Source: Parvibaculum sp040390855 (GTDB lineage Bacteria; Pseudomonadota; Alphaproteobacteria; Parvibaculales; Parvibaculaceae). Taken from it: DNA of 64,000 bases. Positions 1 to 8,220 of the stretch are shown here, in pieces. Made by a program: the position numbers and the translations under genes. Location: positions 124,001 through 188,000 of the forward strand of contig JAZJXO010000006.1 of the NCBI GenBank assembly GCA_040390855.1, given 5' to 3'. Within the stretch, counting starts at the first letter, position 1. Each line of letters starts with the position of its first letter. The notes beneath the pieces are model-generated. The model was given only the letters and a program-made list of their open reading frames with translations. It was not told where the DNA came from and searched no databases.

Positions 1-705
1 GAAGTCACGATCGGAGACACTGTCCAGTGAATTGCGTGTCGGTCCGTCAAAGCCAAGCGCCTTCGCCGTCATGTGACGGTCGATGGGGAAGGACGTGCCT
101 GCGAGCGCTGCCGCACCAAGCGGGCTTTCATTGAGGCGCTTGCGTGCATCACTCAAACGGCCACGGTCGCGACCAAACATTTCAACGTAAGCCATGCAAT
201 GATGACCGAAGGTGACAGGCTGGGCTGTCTGCAAATGGGTGTAGCCCGGCATGATCGTGTCGGCGTTCGCTTCCGCCTTGTCGATCAGTGCCAGTTGAAA
301 ATCGGTGAGTTGAACATTCAGATGATCAATCGTGTCGCGGATATAGAGTTTGAAATCGACGGCGACCTGATCATTGCGTGAGCGCGCGGTGTGCAGGCGG
401 CCTGCCGCCGCCCCGATCACGTCGGCAAGTCGTGCTTCGACATTCATGTGAATGTCCTCAAGCTCGCGGCTGAAGGTGAATTGGCCGATATCCATATCGG
501 CTTTGATCGTGTCGAGGCCCGCGACGATTTGCTCGGCATCGGCACTTGCGATAATGCCCTGAGCGGCCAACATGCGGGCGTGCGCCTGCGAGCCCCGGAT
601 GTCCTGGGCATAGAGGCGCTGGTCGTAGTCGATGGAGGCGTTGATTTCCTCCATAATCCGGTCGGGGCCCTCGCCGAAGCGGCCGCCCCACATCTTGTTG
701 CTCAT
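1..705 (-). CDS. argH: argininosuccinate lyase, N-terminal part (cut by window edge)
   Basis: Catalyses the last step of arginine synthesis, splitting argininosuccinate into arginine and fumarate in the cytoplasm. The first 235 residues are present, reading leftward from an ATG at 703-705; the C-terminal half, including the catalytic signature loop of the fumarase/aspartase superfamily, lies outside the window. Visible family motifs are the N-terminal MWGGRF, the HTARSRNDQVA block, and GYTHLQTAQPVTFGHH, all very well conserved in ArgH. The gene is divergent from a tlpA-type thioredoxin 56 bp away, an arrangement common in alphaproteobacteria. Identity is firm; only completeness is unknown. 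Confidence 0.96.
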   Translation of the reverse strand, partial: MSNKMWGGRFGEGPDRIMEEINASIDYDQRLYAQDIRGSQAHARMLAAQGIIASADAEQIVAGLDTIKADMDIGQFTFSRELEDIHMNVEARLADVIGAAAGRLHTARSRNDQVAVDFKLYIRDTIDHLNVQLTDFQLALIDKAEANADTIMPGYTHLQTAQPVTFGHHCMAYVEMFGRDRGRLSDARKRLNESPLGAAALAGTSFPIDRHMTAKALGFDGPTRNSLDSVSDRDF

Positions 706-760
706 CTAGGGTTCTCTGGCTCGTGTGTCCGGACGCCCCAGCGGTTTGGGGGGACACCCG

Positions 761-1381
761 ATGTTACAGTTGCAGCCGAAGCTTATCGTAATTTTGACCA
801 CAATAGGTCTCGTACTTGTGGGCGCGGTATACTTGATCGGGCAGCCACAGTTCAAGGGCGGGACGGGGGGTGGAGCCTCGCCTTTGGCCGCTTTTGCGAC
901 CGGCGAGATGGCGCATTTCCGTGCTGAAGCTGCGCCTGAGCCCGTTGCCGAACTCGATTTTGTCGACGGGGCCGGAAAAGCCGTTCGCTTGTCCGATTTT
1001 CGGGGCAAGGTCGTATTGTTGAACCTTTGGGCGACATGGTGTGTGCCCTGCCGCGAGGAAATGCCTGCCCTCGATGCGCTACAGGCCTCGTCGGGGTCGG
1101 ACAAGTTCATGGTGCTTGCGCTGAATGTGGATCAGAAGATCGACAAGACGGGACTTGAACTGGCGCGGGAATTTTATGGTTCGCTGATGCTCGTCCATCT
1201 TGGTCTTTACAATGACCCGAGTGTGACCGCGAGCTTCAAGGTCAAAGGGTTCGGCCTGCCGACGACGATCCTGATCACGGCGGATGGTCGTGAGGCGGGG
1301 CGGATTGTGGGGCCTGCCCATTGGAACTCGGATGAGGCCAGAGCGCTCATTGCCGAGGCCGTCAGACTCTATGGGAGCTGA
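761..1381 (+). CDS. tlpA: TlpA-family membrane-anchored thiol:disulfide oxidoreductase
   Basis: A periplasm-facing thioredoxin-fold protein of 206 residues that probably reduces disulfides, for example during cytochrome c or cytochrome oxidase maturation. It has one N-terminal membrane helix (about residues 8-27), a Gly-rich linker, and an AhpC/TSA-type thioredoxin domain with the active site WCVPC (Cys94 and Cys97) and a conserved GLPTT cis-Pro loop near the C-terminus. A GTG at 725 would extend it by 12 residues, but the ATG at 761 has a G-rich ribosome site 8-13 bases upstream and puts the signal anchor at the terminus. It is divergent from argH. The family is certain; the exact redox partner is inferred. 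Confidence 0.93.
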   Translation: MLQLQPKLIVILTTIGLVLVGAVYLIGQPQFKGGTGGGASPLAAFATGEMAHFRAEAAPEPVAELDFVDGAGKAVRLSDFRGKVVLLNLWATWCVPCREEMPALDALQASSGSDKFMVLALNVDQKIDKTGLELAREFYGSLMLVHLGLYNDPSVTASFKVKGFGLPTTILITADGREAGRIVGPAHWNSDEARALIAEAVRLYGS

Positions 1382-1438
1382 TAGATAGCCAAACGGCAGG
1401 TGCGCGGTGCCTTCGGGGCGCTCGTCAAACAGGCCGCT

Positions 1439-1948
1439 TCAGAGTTCCGGTACCATGAGGCCAAACATATGGGCGGGCTTGCCGTTTTCATTGCCCAAGG
1501 GGCATGAGACGCCGTGGAAGGTGATGAATGAACGACGCGAGCTCGACATGAGGCCGGTGACATAAGCGGGTGCTCCCGTCTCGTAACACATTGACATGCT
1601 GTTCATCCAACGGCGGCGTACGGCATCGGCATTGGTCGGCGGATTGCAGCGACCGCCGAATTCGGAGACGCGCATACCGGTGCGTTCTTCGCCGACAAGT
1701 TCGACAAGGGCGGTGCCGAAAACTCGGACGCGGAAGTCCGCTCCGCCGTCGAGCACGTCATAAATGACTGTGTTTGGAAGGAGTTGGAGGATGTCGCGGG
1801 GGACGATGTCGCTGCGCTCGGGACGCGGGCGGCCCTGACATTTCTCGTGCCAATAGGCGACGAGCCTGGCTGTCATGGGGTGCGCGGGCGCACTGAGAAA
1901 GCGGAAATCGTCGGCAATATCGTCTGTTTCGCGTGCGGTCTGACCCAT
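1439..1948 (-). CDS. PAS domain protein (PAS_5 type)
   Basis: A 169-residue single-domain protein of the alphaproteobacterial PAS_5 type. The central block with LLPNTVIYDV and DFRVRVFGTALVE is typical of this small sensor family; no kinase, cyclase or DNA-binding domain is attached. Its ligand and partner are unknown. A TTG at 1982-1984 would add 12 residues, but the ATG at 1948 is preceded by a GGGGGGAAAAG ribosome site, so I chose it. The gene converges on tlpA with a 57 bp gap and appears monocistronic. It may sense a small molecule or redox state, but nothing in the sequence shows which. Confidence 0.85.
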   Translation of the reverse strand: MGQTARETDDIADDFRFLSAPAHPMTARLVAYWHEKCQGRPRPERSDIVPRDILQLLPNTVIYDVLDGGADFRVRVFGTALVELVGEERTGMRVSEFGGRCNPPTNADAVRRRWMNSMSMCYETGAPAYVTGLMSSSRRSFITFHGVSCPLGNENGKPAHMFGLMVPEL

Positions 1949-2040
1949 CTTTTCCCCCCGATTGGCCGGATCATTGGAGGGCAATCATGGCGGAGGAAGG
2001 TTAACGGATCGCGTTTATTTTAGTGATGGCTCGCTTTATA

Positions 2041-2112
2041 TCAACGATCAGTCAGCATTTCTTGCAAGAGATCGAGTGTTTCCATGTCGAGATCGTGGGT
2101 CGGTTCGACGAG
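2041..2112 (-). pseudogene. remnant of an ABC-F (Uup-like) ATPase gene
   Basis: Reading leftward, 23 codons before a TGA encode LVEPTHDLDMETLDLLQEML and then TDR. This closely resembles the Walker B region and following helix of Uup-type ABC-F ATPases, where the usual sequence is DEPTNDLDxETLDLLQEML. The first Asp of the Walker B is replaced by Val and the sequence stops soon after. Upstream codons show no Walker A or signature motif, and the reading frame is closed by a TGA a few codons before the homologous stretch. I read it as a short decayed fragment left by an old rearrangement between the PAS and hbd genes. Confidence 0.55.
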
Positions 2113-2197
2113 CCTGACGTGAGCCCACGAAAAGAGAAATACTCAGGAGAGGATTTCTTTTTAGGGTCGGGACAAATTGGTAGTCCCCGTCTTTTTA

Positions 2198-3073
2198 TTA
2201 CCGAGTGGGGACAGGCTTGTCGCCGCGATAGTCGTAAAAGCCGCGACCGGTTTTGCGGCCGAGCCAACCGGCCTCGACATATTTCACGAGAAGCGGGCAG
2301 GGGCGATATTTCGAGTCCGAAAGACCTTCGTGCAGCACCTGCATGATCGACAGGCATGTGTCGAGGCCAATGAAGTCGGCAAGCTGTAACGGACCCATCG
2401 GGTGATTGGCACCGAGGCGCATGGCCTTGTCGATGCTCTCAACCGAGCCCACGCCTTCATAAAGCACATAGACGGCTTCGTTGATCATGGGGAGGAGGAT
2501 GCGGTTGACGATGAAGGCCGGAAAGTCCTCGGCGTTGGCGATCTGCTTGCCGAGTTTCTTGGCGAGGATGCGGACGCTGTCGAAGGTCTCATCATCGGTG
2601 GCGATGCCGCGCACCAGTTCGACGAGTTCCATGATGGGGACGGGATTCATAAAATGAACGCCGATGAACTTTTCAGGCCGGTCGGTGGAGGCGGCAAGGC
2701 GTGTGATGGAAATGGAGGAGGTGTTGGTGGCGATGAGGGCGTCGGCGCGGAGATGTGGGCAAAGGTCGGAGAAGATCTTGCGTTTGATCGCTTCGTTTTC
2801 GCTCGCGCTTTCGATGACGAGATCGGTCGCTTCAAAAGCGTCGAGACTGACGGCGGAGCCGATGCGGTCGAGCGCCTTGTCGCGGTCTTCGGCGGAGATG
2901 CGGCCAGAGGAGACCTGACGGGTCATGTTGCCGTTGATGGTGGCAAGGCCTGCTTCGATCCGTTCGGGCGTCACGTCATGGAGGAGAACATCATAGCCTG
3001 CCAGCGCACAGACATGTGCGATACCGTTGCCCATCTGTCCGGCACCAATAACGCCGACCTTGCGAATGTCCAT
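2198..3073 (-). CDS. hbd: 3-hydroxybutyryl-CoA dehydrogenase
   Basis: NAD(P)-dependent oxidoreductase interconverting acetoacetyl-CoA and 3-hydroxybutyryl-CoA. It is 291 residues, the normal length for stand-alone Hbd/PaaH enzymes, with an N-terminal Rossmann motif GAGQMG (residues 10-15), the ATNTSS block, the GVHFMNPVP motif carrying the catalytic His, and a C-terminal helical domain ending in the GRGFYDY signature. It lies 180 bp downstream of etfA in the same direction, with a terminator between, so it may have its own promoter. A GAAGG-type ribosome site precedes the ATG. The link with ETF and the ethylmalonyl-CoA genes nearby suggests C4 acyl-CoA metabolism; the direction of the reaction in vivo is inferred. 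Confidence 0.94.
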   Translation of the reverse strand: MDIRKVGVIGAGQMGNGIAHVCALAGYDVLLHDVTPERIEAGLATINGNMTRQVSSGRISAEDRDKALDRIGSAVSLDAFEATDLVIESASENEAIKRKIFSDLCPHLRADALIATNTSSISITRLAASTDRPEKFIGVHFMNPVPIMELVELVRGIATDDETFDSVRILAKKLGKQIANAEDFPAFIVNRILLPMINEAVYVLYEGVGSVESIDKAMRLGANHPMGPLQLADFIGLDTCLSIMQVLHEGLSDSKYRPCPLLVKYVEAGWLGRKTGRGFYDYRGDKPVPTR

Positions 3074-3189
3074 CTTGCCTTCACCTACATCTGACGGAAT
3101 AGCTGTTCCGCTTACACTACACGAAGCACCTGTGCTTTCGAGACTAAACCTGTGACGTTGAAGTTACAAAGCCATTGAAGCCGCTGATA

Positions 3190-3225
3190 CAAAAACGGCG
3201 CTGCGGGGAGGCCCGACAGCGCCGT
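3190..3225 (-). terminator. rho-independent terminator of etfBA
   Basis: A perfect 9-bp inverted repeat, ACGGCGCTG at 3195-3203 and CAGCGCCGT at 3217-3225, with a 13-base loop. On the minus strand it is followed at once by TTTTTG. It lies about 30 bases past the etfA stop and before hbd. Confidence 0.85.
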
Positions 3226-3253
3226 AAATACTTGTTTACAAGGCGTCAACCGA

Positions 3254-4195
3254 TCAGAGGCCGATTTTTGTCAGTTCGGCTTCAAGCTCGGGAACGGCTG
3301 TGAAGAGGTCGGCGACAAGACCATAATCGGCCACCTGGAAAATCGGGGCTTCTTCGTCCTTGTTGATGGCGACGATGACTTTGGAGTCTTTCATGCCGGC
3401 CAGATGCTGAATGGCACCGGAGATGCCGACAGCAATGTAAAGTTCGGGCGCGACGACCTTGCCGGTCTGACCGACCTGATAGTCGTTCGGCACGAAGCCC
3501 GCGTCGACGGCGGCACGCGAGGCACCAACGGCGGCACCGAGCTTGTCGGCGATCTTGTCGAGCATGTGGAAATTGTCGCCTGACTGCATACCGCGACCAC
3601 CCGATACGATGATCTTGGCGGAGGTGAGTTCGGGACGGTCCGACTTGGTGAGGTTTTCAGAAACCCAGTCCGACAGGGCCGGATTGGCACCGGCGGCGAT
3701 CTTTTCAACTGCGGCAGAGCCGTTGAGACCGGCGGCGGGAAAGGCCGTGGTGCGAACCGTGATGACTTTTTTGGCATCAGACGATTTCACGGTCTGGATC
3801 GCGTTGCCGGCATAGATCGGACGCTCGAAAGTGTCAGCGCCGTGAACGGCTGTGATTTCCGAGATCTGAGCGACGTCGAGGAGGGCGGCCACACGCGGCA
3901 TGAAGTTTTTGCCGATAGTGGTCGCGGGCGAGACGATGGCGTCATAGGAACCCGCAAGGCCGACCACGAGGGCGGCCAGCGTTTCGGCGATAGGATGCGC
4001 GTAGAGCGCATCGTCGGCGACGAGGACTTTGGCAACGCCGTCGATCTTGGCAGCGGCCTGCGCCACAGCATCGACGTTCTGGCCGACAACGAGCACATGC
4101 ACGTCGCCGCCGATTTTGGTGGCGGCTGTGACGGTCTTGGCGGTCGCGTCGTTGAGTTTGACCTGATTGTGTTCAGCAATAACCAGTGTGGTCAT
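3254..4195 (-). CDS. etfA: electron transfer flavoprotein, alpha subunit
   Basis: Alpha subunit (313 residues) of the soluble FAD-containing ETF, which takes electrons from acyl-CoA dehydrogenases and passes them to ETF:ubiquinone oxidoreductase. The C-terminal FAD-binding domain shows SGGRGMQSG, the VGQTGKVVAPELYIA block and SGAIQHLAGM, all hallmarks of EtfA. The start ATG overlaps the stop of etfB by 4 bases (ATGA), so the two subunits are translationally coupled. A terminator follows it. Several acyl-CoA dehydrogenases in the window, including methylsuccinyl-CoA dehydrogenase, are likely electron donors; this pairing is inferred. Confidence 0.97.
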   Translation of the reverse strand: MTTLVIAEHNQVKLNDATAKTVTAATKIGGDVHVLVVGQNVDAVAQAAAKIDGVAKVLVADDALYAHPIAETLAALVVGLAGSYDAIVSPATTIGKNFMPRVAALLDVAQISEITAVHGADTFERPIYAGNAIQTVKSSDAKKVITVRTTAFPAAGLNGSAAVEKIAAGANPALSDWVSENLTKSDRPELTSAKIIVSGGRGMQSGDNFHMLDKIADKLGAAVGASRAAVDAGFVPNDYQVGQTGKVVAPELYIAVGISGAIQHLAGMKDSKVIVAINKDEEAPIFQVADYGLVADLFTAVPELEAELTKIGL

Positions 4196-4941
4196 CCGAT
4201 CACTCCCGCTTCTTTGAGTTTGGAGACGAGCTGCTCGACCGATTCAACCTTGATACCGGCGGAACGCACGGGTGGTTCGGTGACCTTCAGCACTTCAAGA
4301 TGGGTCTTGAGGGTGACGCCGTAATCGGCGGGCGTCTTTTCATCAATCGGCTTTTTCTTGGCCTTCATAATGTTCGGCAGCGATGCGTAACGCGGCTCGT
4401 TCAGACGAAGATCAGTGGTGATGACGGCAGGCATGTTGAGTTTCAGGGTTTGCAGGCCGCCGTCGATTTCGCGGGTGAGCAGGAGTTTGTCCCCTTCAAA
4501 CTCGACCTTGGACGCAAACGTGCCTTGCGCCCAGCCCAGAAGGGCGGCGAGCATCTGGCCTGTCTGATTGCAATCATCGTCGATGGCCTGCTTGCCGAGA
4601 ATGGCAAGGTCGGGCTTTTCGGCATCGATGATGGCTTTGAGGATTTTGGCGACGTTGATCGGTTCAACCGCATCATCGGTCTTCACGAGAATGCCGCGGT
4701 CGGCACCCATCGCAAGAGCGGTACGGATCGTTTCGGTGGCCTGAGCGGCTCCGATCGAAACGGCGATCACTTCGGTGGCTTTGCCCTGTTCCTTCAGACG
4801 GACCGCTTCTTCGATAGCGATTTCGTCGAACGGGTTCATGGACATTTTGACGTTAGCGAGATCGACGCCCGTCTGGTCCGATTTGACACGGATTTTGACG
4901 TTATAATCGACCACCCGCTTAATCGGGACGATAACTTTCAT
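4192..4941 (-). CDS. etfB: electron transfer flavoprotein, beta subunit
   Basis: Beta subunit (249 residues) of ETF; it binds AMP and forms the dimer with EtfA. It begins with MKVIVPIKRVVDYNVKI, has the NPFDEIAIEEAVRLKE block typical of EtfB and the GKQAIDDDCNQTGQM AMP-binding region. It is the first gene of etfBA, and the spacer of about 200 bp upstream must hold the promoter. Length and motifs are normal. Confidence 0.97.
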   Translation of the reverse strand: MKVIVPIKRVVDYNVKIRVKSDQTGVDLANVKMSMNPFDEIAIEEAVRLKEQGKATEVIAVSIGAAQATETIRTALAMGADRGILVKTDDAVEPINVAKILKAIIDAEKPDLAILGKQAIDDDCNQTGQMLAALLGWAQGTFASKVEFEGDKLLLTREIDGGLQTLKLNMPAVITTDLRLNEPRYASLPNIMKAKKKPIDEKTPADYGVTLKTHLEVLKVTEPPVRSAGIKVESVEQLVSKLKEAGVIG

Positions 4942-5149
4942 GGAGATGAGCTCCCTCGCGCGGCGTTTTTTGGGCGCTGACTAGGGGCCGGTAACGCCGA
5001 ATTGGAGTTCGGTGGCCCTGTTTGCGGTGCGGCAACCTAGAGCCGGGGGGAGCCCCTGTCAACGCATTGGGGCGCACGGGCCTGTGCGTGAGACATGCCG
5101 TCGCGGTCAGACCTGAACAGATATGAATTGCAAGGGTTTAAGGGGGGAT

Positions 5150-5743
5150 TCAGCGGTTGGCTCCCGGTACCCAAAGGACGTCCCCCGCACCCTTGCCGTC
5201 GGGGGCCCAGTTCACGTAGCGGGCCGCGACGAAGAAGAAGTCCGACAGGCGGTTGATGTATTTGAGTGCCGCCTCGCTGACGCCGGCCTCGTCACTTTCA
5301 TTGAGTGCCGTCATCAGGCGTTCGGCGCGGCGCGAGACGGTGCGGGAGAGGTGGAGGGAGGCCGCTGCCGCCGTGCCGCCGGGCAGGACGAACGAGCGCA
5401 ACGGGGCGAGATCGGCGTTCAACTCGTCGATCTCGCTCTCAAGACGGTCGGCTTGCGCGGCGACAATACGAAGGGGCTCGTAGCCCAGATCAGATGTCGT
5501 CTTGCCCGGTGTGGCAAGGTCCGCGCCGAGATCGAAAAGATCGTTCTGGATGCGGGCGAGCATGGCGTCGAGTTTTGCATCTGCTTTTGTGTGGAGGCGG
5601 GCAAGGCCCACCATGGCGTTCGTCTCGTCCACCGTGCCATAGCTTTCGATGCGCAGCGCGTGTTTGGGCACCCGTTCGCCGGTGGCCAACGCGGTCGTAC
5701 CCTTGTCGCCGGTGCGGGTGTAGATTTTATTGAGCGTGACCAT
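5150..5743 (-). CDS. PduO-type ATP:cob(I)alamin adenosyltransferase
   Basis: Transfers the 5'-deoxyadenosyl group of ATP to cob(I)alamin to make adenosylcobalamin. This 197-residue protein has the N-terminal signature YTRTGDKGTTAL (ATP-binding) and the C-terminal LNRLSDFFFVAAR-like block (here INRLSDFFFVAARYVN), both diagnostic for the PduO family of trimeric adenosyltransferases. It follows the cytochrome b561 gene with a 6 bp gap and is probably cotranscribed. The likely client in this window is the adenosylcobalamin-dependent ethylmalonyl-CoA mutase at 15778-17751; methylmalonyl-CoA mutase elsewhere in the genome is equally possible. Confidence 0.94.
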   Translation of the reverse strand: MVTLNKIYTRTGDKGTTALATGERVPKHALRIESYGTVDETNAMVGLARLHTKADAKLDAMLARIQNDLFDLGADLATPGKTTSDLGYEPLRIVAAQADRLESEIDELNADLAPLRSFVLPGGTAAAASLHLSRTVSRRAERLMTALNESDEAGVSEAALKYINRLSDFFFVAARYVNWAPDGKGAGDVLWVPGANR

Positions 5744-5749
5744 TCGGTT

Positions 5750-6301
5750 TCAGGCTTTGACGAAGGGGAGCATCCGTTTCAGTACGTTGTCGCGCGAAAT
5801 GAAATGATGATAGAGCGCGGCGAGGACGTGAAGGGTGATGAGGGCGGTGATCACATAGGCGTTGATTGCATGGAGCGTTTCACCTGTTTCATGCAGAAAT
5901 TCGTTTTCGGTGATATGCAACCCGAACAGTCCGAAAGGATGGAGATTGCCTTTCGATGTGGTGGTTAGCAGCAGGCCAAAAAGCGGTTGCAGGATCACCA
6001 GCGTATAGAGGCCGTGATGTGTCGCTTTCGAGGCGATCTGCTGCCAGCGCGGCGTGGTGACGGGCAGCGGCGGCACCGGATGCATACGACGCCAGACCAG
6101 GCGCGCGATCATCAGGACAAGAATGACGAGGCCGATGCCGGAATGGTTCTGGAAGAAACCGAGCTTATCTTCTTTGGGAAGGTCTTCGGCCTGAAAGCCG
6201 TACCAGAGTAACGGCAGAAGCAGGATCATGATGGCCCAATGGAGGGCTTTGGCGACGCCGTCATAGGATTGCTGCATGGTTCCCGTTCCTTGTTCGGCCA
6301 T
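5750..6301 (-). CDS. cytochrome b561 family membrane protein
   Basis: A di-haem b cytochrome of the inner membrane, 183 residues with four predicted membrane helices and well-placed His residues (ALHWAIM near the start, NHSG in helix 2, THHGLYT in helix 3, and LHVLAALYHHFI in helix 4). Such proteins move electrons from quinol or superoxide to unknown acceptors. An ATG at 6277 (MQQSYDG) has an AAGGAACGGGAA ribosome site and matches where the family usually starts, so the true start may be eight codons later. A triplicated start-like sequence lies just upstream. It heads a two-gene unit with the cobalamin adenosyltransferase; no functional link is evident. Confidence 0.88.
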   Translation of the reverse strand: MAEQGTGTMQQSYDGVAKALHWAIMILLLPLLWYGFQAEDLPKEDKLGFFQNHSGIGLVILVLMIARLVWRRMHPVPPLPVTTPRWQQIASKATHHGLYTLVILQPLFGLLLTTTSKGNLHPFGLFGLHITENEFLHETGETLHAINAYVITALITLHVLAALYHHFISRDNVLKRMLPFVKA

Positions 6302-6336
6302 GTATGGGGTTCGGCCATGTTTTTGGGTTCGGCCAT
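6292..6336 (-). repeat. three copies of GTTCGGCCAT at the cytochrome b561 start
   Basis: The plus-strand sequence GTTCGGCCAT occurs at 6292-6301, 6309-6318 and 6327-6336, with a 17-18 base period. On the coding (minus) strand each copy reads ATGGCCGAAC, so the start codon region is present three times. Only the copy at 6301 is in frame with the cytochrome; the outer two share another frame. Confidence 0.75.
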
Positions 6337-6388
6337 ATTTTTGGCCTTGTTGATAAGGTCGAGAGTCTCGCTTGTCTCACAGATCACA

Positions 6389-7285
6389 TCAAGTGAAGGT
6401 TTTTAACCAGCGCGAGATGGCTTCACCTATCTCATGCGGGCTGTCTTCTTGCAGGAAGTGACTGCCTTTGACGGTGATTTCTTTCTGGTTTTTCCACGTG
6501 CGGCAGAATTCGCGCTGTGCGCCGACGAGGATCACACCTGGATCGGCATTGACGAAAAGTTTGGGCAGATCGTTCTGCACCATCCAGTCGGCATAGGACT
6601 GAACCAACTCAACAACGTCTTCGGGTTCGCCGTCGAGCGGAATTTGACGCGGCCATGACAATGTGGGGCGACGGTCTTCGCCCACATTTTTAAAGGGGCG
6701 GCGATAGACATCCATTTCTTCGGCTGAGAGTTTGCGCAAGACAGAGCGCGGCAAGACGGTTTCGATGAAGAGGTTTTTCTCAAGGATCATTGCTTCGCCC
6801 TGATCGGAGCGGAAGCCTTCAAAGATGGGGCGTGCGGCGGGACTCCATTCGTCCCATGTAAGGGGGCGGACGATCGCTTCCATATAGGCGATGGCTTTGA
6901 CCTTGCTGCGGTGGCGGTTGGCCCAGTCAAAGCCGAGCGCGGAGCCCCAGTCGTGAATGACGAAGGTCACATCTTCGGTGATGCCCATCTGTTCGAGAAA
7001 GGCATCAAGAAAGCGGCGATGTTCGCGGAACGTGTAGCGTTCGGGGCCTGAGGGTTCGAGCTTGTCGCTGTCGCCCATGCCGATAAGATCGGGCGCAATG
7101 CAGCGGCTCTGACCCTGTAGATGCGGCATGATATTGCGCCAGAGATAGGACGATGTCGGATTGCCGTGGAGGAAGATGATCGGATCACCTGTTCCGATCT
7201 CGCTATAGGCCATGGAGCGGCCGGAAATCGTCACGGATTTTTTGGGAAGCTCGCTTGCCGAGATCGTCAGTGCGGTTGATGTCAT
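6389..7285 (-). CDS. haloalkane dehalogenase, LinB-like
   Basis: A 298-residue alpha/beta hydrolase that hydrolyses carbon-halogen bonds to an alcohol and halide without cofactors. It follows the LinB pattern closely: HGNPTSSYLWRNIMPH with halide-binding Asn42, HDWGSALGFDWA with nucleophile Asp112 and halide-binding Trp113, the AYMEAI motif with catalytic acid Glu136, and SHFLQEDSP with the base His276. The spacing is that of LinB shifted by four residues throughout. It also keeps RRPTLSWPRQIP and FCRTW. I chose the ATG at 7285, preceded by GGGAGA with a 6-base spacer, over an in-frame start 22 codons upstream. It stands alone. Natural substrate is unknown; the subfamily is confident. Confidence 0.92.
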   Translation of the reverse strand: MTSTALTISASELPKKSVTISGRSMAYSEIGTGDPIIFLHGNPTSSYLWRNIMPHLQGQSRCIAPDLIGMGDSDKLEPSGPERYTFREHRRFLDAFLEQMGITEDVTFVIHDWGSALGFDWANRHRSKVKAIAYMEAIVRPLTWDEWSPAARPIFEGFRSDQGEAMILEKNLFIETVLPRSVLRKLSAEEMDVYRRPFKNVGEDRRPTLSWPRQIPLDGEPEDVVELVQSYADWMVQNDLPKLFVNADPGVILVGAQREFCRTWKNQKEITVKGSHFLQEDSPHEIGEAISRWLKTFT

Positions 7286-7420
7286 GGCCTGTCTCCCGCT
7301 TGCGGATTGAAGGGGGAGGATAGCGGGGTCAGGGCGCGAGGCAATCGACAATTAGGGAATGACGGATTTCCCGGCTTTTTTATCTACCCGTTGGGGGAAG
7401 CCGAGTTTCGGGACCGATAT

Positions 7421-8011
7421 TCAGAACGTGTAACCCAGACGTACACCGGCATTGGTAATGCCGGGATTGGACGAGCAGAGACCGGCGTTCGACATGTGGT
7501 CTACCGTCACCATGACGCTGGTGTTGTCGCTGACGCGGTAACCGATAGAGGCGCTTTCATGGAACATAACGCGGCAGCCGAGATCCATCTGGTCGGCGGT
7601 CGGGCGGTCAGTCTCGCCGTCATGGATCGCGCCGCCGAAAGCGCCTTCGATAAAGAGGGCATCCGTCACGTCATAGGTCCAGACGAGACCGCCATAGCCG
7701 ATCGAGGTTCCGCTGCCGGTGTTGATGTCAGCGCCGATATTGAGGCGTGGATTGGCCATCCAGGCGAGCCAGTCGGGGGCATTGAACAGGATTTCGACAT
7801 TTACGTCCGGATCACTGGTTTCGTATCTGTCGCCGAACAGCTCGCTTTCATGGTCGTAAAGGCCCAGACGAACTTCGCTGACAATGTTCTTGCCGGTGTT
7901 GGTGCCGGTGCCGCTGTCGGCGGCGATGGCGGGGGCGGAGAGCGCAAGGATGGATGAAAGCGCGACGGATGAAACTGCGCCAGCAGCCATCAATGATTTC
8001 AAAATACGCAC
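7421..8011 (-). CDS. outer-membrane lipid A 3-O-deacylase, PagL-like
   Basis: A 196-residue exported protein of the acyloxyacyl hydrolase / PagL family, which removes a 3-linked acyl chain from lipid A at the outer membrane. It has a signal peptide of about 30 residues ending APAIAA, alternating beta-strand segments, the catalytic pair His172 and Ser174 in VDHMSNAG near the C-terminus, and a terminal Phe (LGYTF) as expected for a beta-barrel sorted by BAM. It appears to be a single-gene unit with an AT-rich upstream spacer. Family assignment rests on the HxSN motif and overall layout; activity on lipid A is inferred. Confidence 0.82.
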   Translation of the reverse strand: MRILKSLMAAGAVSSVALSSILALSAPAIAADSGTGTNTGKNIVSEVRLGLYDHESELFGDRYETSDPDVNVEILFNAPDWLAWMANPRLNIGADINTGSGTSIGYGGLVWTYDVTDALFIEGAFGGAIHDGETDRPTADQMDLGCRVMFHESASIGYRVSDNTSVMVTVDHMSNAGLCSSNPGITNAGVRLGYTF

Positions 8012-8220
8012 GCGTACCCCCTTTAGTGTCTATAGGCCCTGAACAAGTGTGGGCTTTGGCTAAACAGACAAGTTCATTTCATTAATCTTGTACCAAACCA
8101 GTCATCTAATACAAAAAGTCCGCTACCAAAGGTCCGGCTTTCGGTGCCGTGAGCAACAAAAAAGTCGCAGATGTTGCCTTTTCGTCGCTAAATAGGGTTT
8201 TTTTATACCTAATCTTTTGG

